Below, in pieces: positions 8,271 through 13,801 of a stretch of 13,801 nt of DNA. Position 1 is the first letter of the stretch; every line of letters starts with the position of its first letter. The stretch is from positions 1-13,801 of the forward strand of contig JAFGXZ010000024.1 of the NCBI GenBank assembly GCA_016936335.1. Reading direction: 5' to 3'. The stretch is from Fidelibacterota bacterium. Its GTDB lineage: Bacteria; Fidelibacterota; UBA2242. A program made the translations under genes and the position numbers. A model generated the notes under the pieces. That model worked only from the letters and a program-made list of their open reading frames with translations, had not been told where the DNA came from and did not search any database.

Positions 8271-8296
8271 TCGCTTTTCTGAACTGCCTATAATAC

Positions 8297-10162
8297 CTAT
8301 GAATTATTCGTTTCTATTGTTCCATTAATATTTTTAAATTGAATATCATAAAGATAGCGATATATTCCACCTTTATCCAGCAATTTCTGATGACAGCCCT
8401 GTTCCACAATCCTACCCTTATCCATCACGACAATTTTATTGGCAGACTGAATGGTCGCCAGACGATGGGCAATCACAAATACGGTTCGATCCTTCATTAA
8501 CCGGTCTATTGCAGACTGAACTTTTTGCTCTGATTCCGTATCCAGTGACGACGTTGCTTCATCCAGGATCAATATCGGCGGATTTTTCAGCAGCGCCCGG
8601 GCAATTGCAATCCGTTGTGCCTGACCACCGGACAGTCGTGATCCCTGATCACCGATCACAGTCTTATATTTATCAGGAAACTCTACAATGAATTCATGTG
8701 CATTCGCTGCTTTTGCAGCCGTGATGACCAACTCCGGATCGGCATCAGACATTCCATAAGCAATATTATTAAAAATTGTATCGTTGAATAAAATTGTTTG
8801 CTGAGTTACAATGCCCATCAAGGAACGTAATGATGCCAACGATACATCACGAACATCGATACCATCGATAGTTATACTGCCACTCTGAACATCGTAAAAT
8901 CTCGGTAATAAGTCAACCAAGGTGGATTTTCCAGCACCACTATGTCCGATAATAGCAACAATTTCACCCTTATTCAATTCCAGATCAATATTTTCAAGAA
9001 CATTTCCATCAAGTTCATTATACTGAAATCCAACATTCCGGTACCTGATTATTGAATTGAAACTTGTCAATTGAATTGCACCAGGTTTTTCGGTAATATC
9101 CGGCTTTTCGTCAAGGATGGAAAAGACTCGTTGGGCCGAGGCAATACCTTCCTGAAGATCTACATTAACCATGTTCAATGATCGTATCGGTGTCAGAATC
9201 GCAAACATTAAAATAATAAAACGGATAAAATCTTCAGCCTCAATTCCATTTCCGCTTAAAACCTGATTCCCGCCGATCCAAAGTAATATCACACCAACAA
9301 AGACGCTGAAACTTTCGTTGATCGGCGTCGAAATTGCGCGGAGGCGTCGGCGTTTGAATGTTAATTGGAAATATTTTTTGGTTTCACTAAAAAATCGACG
9401 CTTTTCAAAAGCTTCCATGGCAAAGGCTTTAACAACCCGAATACCACTGATCGTTTCACTTAATATGGCCATAATACCCGCGATTTTTTTAGAAGTCCTG
9501 ACGGATTTCCGCCGTATGCTCTGACCTATTTTTGAAATTAAAAAAAACGTGACTGGTAAAATAATAAAGGCCATTAAGGATAATTTCCAGGAGATAATAA
9601 ACATCAATGTCATGAATGTCATGATATTAATCGGTTCAACAATTAATTTATCGAAACTGACGGTAAATGCTCGCTGCATGACGCCGACATCATTCAGGAC
9701 AATGGACATCAGTTCGCCACCTTTTTTCCGATGAAAATACGACAAAGATAAATTATGAAGGTGTTCATAAAGCTGGTTCCGGATATTCATAATCAATTTT
9801 AACTGGACATATCCAAATGAAATATTTTTCAAATAAAAGAAAATATTTTTCACGATAAATGTAAAAATGATAACAATACAAAGCATCATAAGAGAATCAC
9901 GGGGATTTTTTTTAATGAGAATATTATTTGTGTAATTTTTTATCCGGTTATTGAGGTTGTTTTTTACCTGTACTGTGTCTTTAGTACTCTGGTTCTGGAC
10001 CACTTCAAGATGTTCCTGGGGAAAAATCACATTGACAAAGGAAGCCGTCAGCCAAACGGAGGCACTATTGAACATCACATAAAGCAACGATGATAGCAGG
10101 CCGATACTAAGTACTTTCCAGTACGACTTCACCCACTTTAACATTCGCGCATATATTTTCAT
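8297..10162 (-). CDS. MsbA-like ABC exporter (fused permease and ATPase)
   Basis: The 621-residue protein is a half-transporter expected to work as a homodimer in the inner membrane. Residues 1-330 hold about six membrane helices; the ATPase domain follows. Walker A is GHSGAGKST with Lys412, the signature is LSGGQAQR, Walker B is ILILDEATSSLD, and the switch histidine is in VIAHRLAT. The Q-loop is GIVTQQTILFN. All are intact. MsbA proteins flip lipid A-core to the outer leaflet; some relatives export other lipids, peptides or drugs, so the substrate is inferred from the LPS-kinase-like neighbour. Between helices 1 and 2 is an unusually long polar loop (about residues 50-90, Asn/Lys-rich), longer than in E. 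coli MsbA. It is the first gene of the operon, so a promoter should lie in 10163-10290, but I see no convincing one. Confidence 0.92.
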   Translation of the reverse strand: MKIYARMLKWVKSYWKVLSIGLLSSLLYVMFNSASVWLTASFVNVIFPQEHLEVVQNQSTKDTVQVKNNLNNRIKNYTNNILIKKNPRDSLMMLCIVIIFTFIVKNIFFYLKNISFGYVQLKLIMNIRNQLYEHLHNLSLSYFHRKKGGELMSIVLNDVGVMQRAFTVSFDKLIVEPINIMTFMTLMFIISWKLSLMAFIILPVTFFLISKIGQSIRRKSVRTSKKIAGIMAILSETISGIRVVKAFAMEAFEKRRFFSETKKYFQLTFKRRRLRAISTPINESFSVFVGVILLWIGGNQVLSGNGIEAEDFIRFIILMFAILTPIRSLNMVNVDLQEGIASAQRVFSILDEKPDITEKPGAIQLTSFNSIIRYRNVGFQYNELDGNVLENIDLELNKGEIVAIIGHSGAGKSTLVDLLPRFYDVQSGSITIDGIDVRDVSLASLRSLMGIVTQQTILFNDTIFNNIAYGMSDADPELVITAAKAANAHEFIVEFPDKYKTVIGDQGSRLSGGQAQRIAIARALLKNPPILILDEATSSLDTESEQKVQSAIDRLMKDRTVFVIAHRLATIQSANKIVVMDKGRIVEQGCHQKLLDKGGIYRYLYDIQFKNINGTIETNNS

Positions 10163-10352
10163 AAACTAATCAACGACTCTTATATTATTCCCATTGTTAT
10201 CAAACGAAATCTCAAACCTTGGTAATTTACTATTATTCAGATAGAAATAAAGCAACTTCATTGTTTTCTAATAATCTGCCAGTCCGTGAGAATAAAAAAA
10301 GCGTCCTTATATTGAGAACGCTTTTTTCGTCAATTGAATTCAATAATCAGAA
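10163..10352. other. Spacer upstream of the ABC exporter gene
   Basis: This AT-rich 190-base gap must contain the promoter of the exporter operon (minus strand) and ends with the terminator of the gene at 10353-10979. I see no -35/-10 pair good enough to call. The only structured element is the hairpin listed separately. Confidence 0.5.
10295..10327 (-). terminator. Intrinsic terminator of the small exported protein gene
   Basis: The arms AAAAAAGCGT (10295-10304) and ACGCTTTTTT (10318-10327) are perfect 10-base complements around a 13-base loop. On the minus strand this reads as a GCGT-containing stem followed by a T tract. It begins about 25 bases after the stop of the gene ending at 10353. 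The A/T arms are symmetrical, so it would also stop plus-strand transcription. Confidence 0.75.
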
Positions 10353-10979
10353 TTAAAAAAGTCCGAAATTCACCGACATTTTTAATTCCAGACCATCCAG
10401 ATCGCCGGTTTTCAACATCTCATAATCAAAATCTGACGTATAACGATAAGTCGCACCAAGATCAAGTCGACAGAAATTGGCCACATTCAATTCAAGCGAT
10501 ACAGTTGGTTGCATGACAAAGAAAACATCATTATAGACATCGAAATCTTCGTCATCGTAGTTTTCGCTCCAAATATCAACATGTCCGTGTGATCCCAAAC
10601 CACCGACACCGAACAATGAGGACACTCTGATATGAAACAATTGCGATGGAGCGATGATATATCCCAGTTCCAATCCGCCATAACCCATATTCAAATATCT
10701 TGAAGAATCTTCCGGTGTACCTTCCGGACTTATATTAATTCTATTCACCAAACCATATCCAGCACCTCCAATAATAAACCGGTGATTCAACACAAAGGCT
10801 CCTTCCCCCCCTGAAAACACTGCATATTTATCATTGAGTTTTCCAGTGGATAACGTCGGTCCGCCGTATCCACCAAGCACAGTTCCCTTTTGAAAAAGGG
10901 TTTTCTGTTCAAAATTATCCTGACCAAAGATAACTGTTGCCAATAAAACCATTACTGCCATAACTCTCATTGTTTTCAT
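10353..10979 (-). CDS. Small exported, probably outer-membrane beta-barrel protein of unknown function
   Basis: The 208-residue protein opens with a signal peptide (MKTMRVMAVMVLLATVIFGQ, cleavage probably after the G at 19 or nearby). The mature chain is rich in Gly, Tyr and alternating hydrophobic residues: GGYGGPTLSTGK, GGEGAFVLNHRFIIGGAGYG, NMGYGGLELGYII, then FHIRVSSLFGVGGLG. It ends VNFGLF, a terminal Phe as in proteins inserted by the BAM machinery. A strongly acidic stretch (ENYDDEDFDVYND, about residues 139-151) would form an outside loop or turn. Related unannotated proteins are common in FCB-group bacteria, but I recognise no named family. A good ribosome binding site (AAGGAG, complement of 10985-10990) lies 5 bases before the ATG, and a terminator follows the stop, so it is probably transcribed alone. 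Confidence 0.72.
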   Translation of the reverse strand: MKTMRVMAVMVLLATVIFGQDNFEQKTLFQKGTVLGGYGGPTLSTGKLNDKYAVFSGGEGAFVLNHRFIIGGAGYGLVNRINISPEGTPEDSSRYLNMGYGGLELGYIIAPSQLFHIRVSSLFGVGGLGSHGHVDIWSENYDDEDFDVYNDVFFVMQPTVSLELNVANFCRLDLGATYRYTSDFDYEMLKTGDLDGLELKMSVNFGLF

Positions 10980-10984
10980 GATAT

Positions 10985-10990
10985 CTCCTT
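10985..10990 (-). promoter_or_regulatory. Ribosome binding site of the small exported protein
   Basis: The minus-strand AAGGAG is 5 bases before the ATG whose first base is 10979. It fixes this start, which also gives a complete signal peptide. Confidence 0.75.
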
Positions 10991-11388
10991 CATTTGTTCA
11001 AATTTATGATTTACAGGTCTGTTGGATGAGCAGGGAATTTGATAGTTGTCAGTGAAAAATGGGCAATGAAATAGTTGTGACCTTTATCAATAATCAAGAG
11101 TCATTCGCATCGTTAATAATTGACAGATATTGTTTTTCTTCAAAATAAGAAAAATGCAATTCCGATTTTTCAGGCAAAAACACAATAGTATTTATTGTTT
11201 TTCTCGAGAATCCTCTTTAATTTTTTAAGTTTTATAACAGGGCAGAATATCGATGAAGTGGGATGTGCTATTGGTATATTATTTGTCACACAGTGATTCG
11301 ATTTTTCACAGGCCAGATTCTTTTATTACTTGAATATTATAAATTGGCAACTGTTTTGAGAGGACGCAAATTCAGTCCTTACATAGAT

Positions 11389-11394
11389 GAGGAG
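11389..11394 (+). promoter_or_regulatory. Ribosome binding site of the mutase catalytic subunit
   Basis: GAGGAG lies 8 bases before the ATG at 11403, a strong match that decides this start. Confidence 0.8.
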
Positions 11395-11402
11395 AATCAA
11401 TA

Positions 11403-13076
11403 ATGTCTAAAGATGAGCGCTTTCAAAAGCGTCGTGTAGATTGGGAAAACACAATCGTCAAAAAAACAACAGACCGGTTTCCGGAAAGAAAGACTGAATT
11501 CACCACCAGTTCCTGGATTCCGGCAGATCGGATCGATATACCTGAAAGTGGAGATTTTGACAATTATACTGAGAAACTGGGATTACCCGGTGAATATCCC
11601 TATACTCGAGGCGTTCAGCCTACCATGTACCGGGGCCGCTTCTGGACCATGCGCCAGTATGCCGGATTCGGCACCGCCGAAGAATCCAACGAACGTTATA
11701 AATTTCTCCTGGATCAGGGGCAGACCGGGCTGTCTATTGCTTTTGATCTGCCAACTCAAATCGGTTACGATTCCGATAATATAGTCGCCGAAGGTGAAGT
11801 CGGTAAAGTCGGTGTTGCCATTGATACCATGAAAGATATGGAAATTTTATTTGATGGTATCCCTTTAGATAAAGTTTCGACATCCATGACAATCAATTCA
11901 CCAGCGGCAATCCTGCTTGCAATGTACGTTGCAGTTGCTGAAAAGCAGGGTGTTTCCCGCGATAAACTCACCGGCACTATTCAAAATGACATCCTGAAAG
12001 AATACATGGCCCGGGGAACCTACATTTTCCCGCCAAAACCATCTTTAAGATTAATCACAAACATTTTTGAATATTGCAGTGCTGAAGTGCCCAAATGGAA
12101 CACCATCAGCATTTCCGGGTATCATATCCGGGAAGCCGGCTCGACCGCGGTTCAGGAAATCGCATTCACCCTGGCCGACGGCATCGAGTATGTAAAGGCT
12201 GCCCTGAAAGTCGGTTTGGATATCGACAGTTTCGCCGGACGTCTGTCTTTTTTCTTTAATGCTCACAATGATCTTCTGGAAGAAGTGGCAAAATTCCGCG
12301 CCGCCCGCCGTATCTGGGCCAAAGTAATGAAAGAGAAATTTAACGCCCAAAAGCCGACATCCATGATGCTGCGGTTCCATACCCAAACAGGCGGAAGTAC
12401 GCTGACAGCCCAACAATCGGATAACAATATTGTCCGTGTGGCAATTCAGACATTGGCAGCGGTATTGGGAGGAACTCAAAGTCTGCACACTAATTCCCGG
12501 GATGAAGCTCTTGGTTTACCGACTGAAGATTCTGTTAGAATCGCCTTGCGTACCCAGCAAATCGTCGCGTATGAATCCGGTGTCACTAATTCCATTGATC
12601 CCCTGGCCGGTAGTTATACCATCGAGAAATTGACGGACACTATCGAAGAACAGGTCTGGCAATATCTAAATAAAATTGACGATATGGGCGGTATGGTCAG
12701 GGCCATTGAAAACGGCTATGTCCAAAAAGAAATCCAGAACGCCGCTTATCGATATCAACAGGAAGTGGAAAGTGCTGAACGGATCGTTGTTGGCGTTAAT
12801 AAATATACGATTAAAGAAAACCCTCCGTCTGATGTCCTCAAAGTTGATCCAAAACTGCGGGATCTGCAAATCCGCAAATTAGTTGAGGTAAAACGCCAGC
12901 GCAATCAGGAAATTGTCAATCAACAGCTAAACGAACTTCGTTTGACGGCAAAGGATCGGGATAAAAACCTGATGCCGGTCATCGTTGCTGCGGTCAAGGA
13001 ATATGCCACACTTGGAGAAATATGTAACATTCTCAGGGAAGAGTTTGGTGAATACCAGGAATCCATCGTTTTATAG
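11403..13076 (+). CDS. Methylmalonyl-CoA mutase, separate catalytic (large) subunit
   Basis: The 557-residue protein is the TIM-barrel half of an adenosylcobalamin mutase, lacking the C-terminal B12 domain, which is the next gene. It interconverts (R)-methylmalonyl-CoA and succinyl-CoA in propionate, odd-chain fatty acid or branched amino acid metabolism. Family blocks are GEYPYTRGVQPTMYRGRFWT, GLSIAFDLPTQIGYDSDN, GTIQNDILKEYMARGTYIFP and SISGYHIREAGS. By motif alignment with the Propionibacterium enzyme (constant offset of three), Tyr86 in RQYAGF matches Tyr89, Arg204 matches Arg207 and His241 matches His244. Tyr and Arg at these sites favour methylmalonyl-CoA over isobutyryl-CoA (Phe/Gln) or 2-hydroxyisobutyryl-CoA (Ile) mutase. 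The TQTGGSTLTAQQSDNN block is also intact. The small subunit starts 6 bases after the stop. The split layout is like archaeal and several deep-branching bacterial enzymes. Confidence 0.93.
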   Translation: MSKDERFQKRRVDWENTIVKKTTDRFPERKTEFTTSSWIPADRIDIPESGDFDNYTEKLGLPGEYPYTRGVQPTMYRGRFWTMRQYAGFGTAEESNERYKFLLDQGQTGLSIAFDLPTQIGYDSDNIVAEGEVGKVGVAIDTMKDMEILFDGIPLDKVSTSMTINSPAAILLAMYVAVAEKQGVSRDKLTGTIQNDILKEYMARGTYIFPPKPSLRLITNIFEYCSAEVPKWNTISISGYHIREAGSTAVQEIAFTLADGIEYVKAALKVGLDIDSFAGRLSFFFNAHNDLLEEVAKFRAARRIWAKVMKEKFNAQKPTSMMLRFHTQTGGSTLTAQQSDNNIVRVAIQTLAAVLGGTQSLHTNSRDEALGLPTEDSVRIALRTQQIVAYESGVTNSIDPLAGSYTIEKLTDTIEEQVWQYLNKIDDMGGMVRAIENGYVQKEIQNAAYRYQQEVESAERIVVGVNKYTIKENPPSDVLKVDPKLRDLQIRKLVEVKRQRNQEIVNQQLNELRLTAKDRDKNLMPVIVAAVKEYATLGEICNILREEFGEYQESIVL

Positions 13077-13082
13077 GGTAAT

Positions 13083-13472
13083 ATGATGAAAAAAATTCGA
13101 ATTCTCATCGCAAAACCAGGGCTTGACGGCCATGATCGCGGCGCCAAATACGTTGCCCGGGCGCTGAAAGATGCCGGCTACGAAGTCATTTATACCGGGA
13201 TCCGGCAAACTCCGGAAGCCATTGTTAAAACTGCGATTCAGGAAGATGTCAATTTTATCGGGCTCAGTCTCTTATCCGGTGCCCATAATGAGTTGTTCCC
13301 GAAAGTCGTTGACTTACTGAAAGCGAAAAATGCGGACGATATTATTGTCTTTGGCGGTGGTGTCATTCCGGAAAGTGATATTCCTGATCTGAACAAAAAA
13401 GGAATCCGGGCCGTTTTTACTCCCGGGACACCGATTAAAGATATTATCGCCTATATTGAATCAGCCAGATAA
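13083..13472 (+). CDS. Methylmalonyl-CoA mutase, cobalamin-binding (small) subunit
   Basis: The 129-residue protein is a complete B12-binding domain. It has the signature DGHDRG with His17 as the lower axial cobalt ligand, then SLLSGAH and the glycine motif VFGGGVIPESD that hold the dimethylbenzimidazole tail. It pairs with the catalytic subunit encoded just upstream to form the active mutase. Length and motifs are those of the separate subunit in split mutases. Two ATG codons stand side by side at 13083 and 13086; either may be used, and GGGT a few bases upstream is a modest ribosome binding site. MeaB starts 6 bases after its stop, so the three genes are a tight operon. Corrinoid methyltransferase proteins share the fold but carry an extra N-terminal helical domain that is absent here. 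Confidence 0.93.
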   Translation: MMKKIRILIAKPGLDGHDRGAKYVARALKDAGYEVIYTGIRQTPEAIVKTAIQEDVNFIGLSLLSGAHNELFPKVVDLLKAKNADDIIVFGGGVIPESDIPDLNKKGIRAVFTPGTPIKDIIAYIESAR

Positions 13473-13478
13473 CGATTA

Positions 13479-13801
13479 ATGCAGACTCTAGCAAACCTAG
13501 TCTTGAAACAGGATGTTCGGGCAATTGCCCGGTGCATCAGTCTGATTGAAAATGAAAGCGATGTGGCTCGGAAGGAAACATTGATCGACGTGCTTCATCC
13601 CTATTGCGGAAATGCCATCATCTGGGGCATTACCGGACCACCCGGCGCCGGTAAAAGCAGCCTGCTGGACCGGTTTATTGAACTTTTACGACAAAACGAT
13701 AAAACCGTCGCTGTCATCGCTGTGGACCCCAGTTCACCTTTCTCTGGAGGAGCCATTCTGGGTGATCGTCTGCGTATGCAGAAACACGCCACTGACGACG
13801 G
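13479..13801 (+). CDS. meaB: MeaB/ArgK-type G3E GTPase, N-terminal part (cut by window end)
   Basis: An ATG at 13479 opens a frame that runs off the window after 107 full codons. After a short helical N-terminus (VLKQDVRAIARCISLIENES) comes the P-loop GPPGAGKSS and then VAVIAVDPSSPFSGGAILGD followed by RLRM, all characteristic of MeaB/MMAA proteins. MeaB binds methylmalonyl-CoA mutase, gates delivery of adenosylcobalamin and protects or exchanges damaged cofactor using GTP. Its position 6 bases after the B12-binding subunit confirms the partner. Older annotations call this family ArgK (arginine/ornithine transport kinase), which is misleading. No Shine-Dalgarno sequence is obvious, so translation may be coupled to the upstream gene. 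Switch regions and the base-specificity motif lie outside the window. Confidence 0.93.
   Translation, partial: MQTLANLVLKQDVRAIARCISLIENESDVARKETLIDVLHPYCGNAIIWGITGPPGAGKSSLLDRFIELLRQNDKTVAVIAVDPSSPFSGGAILGDRLRMQKHATDD

Larger units (their letters stand above)
10980..11402. promoter_or_regulatory. Divergent regulatory gap with inverted and direct repeats
   Basis: This 423-base stretch separates the minus-strand exported protein from the plus-strand mutase operon and has no gene. It holds a perfect inverted repeat TTTTTCTT/AAGAAAAA (11133-11140 and 11147-11154, 6-base loop), an exact 12-base direct repeat TATTGTTTTTCT (11128-11139 and 11193-11204, 65 bases apart) and a 10-base palindrome TTCTCGAGAA (11201-11210) that overlaps the second copy. 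A TTGACA lies at 11120-11125, but the expected -10 position has only a poor match. On the minus strand TAAATTTG lies just upstream of the exported-protein ribosome binding site and fits the Bacteroidetes -7 consensus TAnnTTTG, without a clear -33 TTTG. Operator function is inference. Confidence 0.4.

Noticed and set aside
11120..11148. TTGACA as a sigma-70 type promoter for the mutase operon
   Set aside because: At the right spacing only AAATAA/AAAATA is present, a poor -10, and the start codon is over 250 bases away. It is noted in the gap description but not called.
12051..12488. 145-codon open frame on the minus strand
   Set aside because: It lies wholly inside the strongly conserved mutase catalytic subunit on the other strand and reads as low-quality Cys/His-rich shadow sequence.
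13083..13472. Corrinoid methyltransferase protein instead of mutase small subunit
   Set aside because: There is no N-terminal helical cap domain, and the gene sits between the mutase catalytic subunit and MeaB.

Overview
The window is a piece of bacterial chromosome with ordinary, densely packed metabolic and envelope genes. It has moderate, slightly AT-leaning composition and no tRNA, rRNA, CRISPR array, insertion sequence or phage gene that I can see. The envelope genes (MsbA-type lipid exporter, WaaP-like kinase, secreted DUF3108 protein, small barrel-like protein ending in Phe) point to a Gram-negative with an outer membrane. The split methylmalonyl-CoA mutase followed by a MeaB GTPase, together with the style of the MsbA and DUF3108 proteins, suggests the FCB side of the tree (Marinimicrobia, Calditrichaeota or Ignavibacteria-like). 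That placement is inference only; no marker gene is present.

Layout. (1) 1-1638, plus strand: the 3' end of homoserine kinase (thrB) and complete threonine synthase (thrC), 3 bases apart, forming the end of a threonine operon. (2) 1639-2039: a gap holding the collapsed remains of what looks like an ArsR/SdpR regulator and SdpI-type membrane protein pair, joined by a large internal deletion plus a frameshift. (3) 2040-6413, plus strand: a YhiN/HI0933-family flavoprotein, a YgiQ-family radical SAM protein, and a soluble HAMP-like/GAF histidine kinase whose start overlaps the radical SAM stop by 8 bases. (4) 6414-6737: a gap between convergent genes with two short, out-of-frame protein-like stretches (possible decayed gene) and an AT-rich hairpin. 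(5) 6738-10162, minus strand: an envelope operon read MsbA-like ABC exporter, then WaaP/Kdo-kinase-like protein, then secreted DUF3108 protein. (6) 10353-10979, minus strand: a small exported, probably outer-membrane protein with its own good ribosome binding site and terminator. (7) 10980-11402: a 423-base divergent regulatory gap with a perfect 8-bp inverted repeat, a 12-bp direct repeat and a 10-bp palindrome. (8) 11403-13801, plus strand: methylmalonyl-CoA mutase catalytic subunit, its separate B12-binding subunit, and the MeaB GTPase (cut by the window end), spaced 6 bases apart.

How the genes work together. The mutase operon interconverts succinyl-CoA and methylmalonyl-CoA, with MeaB as chaperone of the cobalamin enzyme. 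The minus-strand operon is best read as lipid A/LPS export plus a sugar-kinase-like modification enzyme and an exported partner of unknown role. thrB-thrC complete threonine synthesis. I find no convincing new defence or mobile system. The least ordinary items are the collapsed SdpR/SdpI-like locus, the translationally coupled radical SAM and histidine kinase genes, the conserved-looking exporter-kinase-DUF3108 unit, and the structured mutase upstream region.
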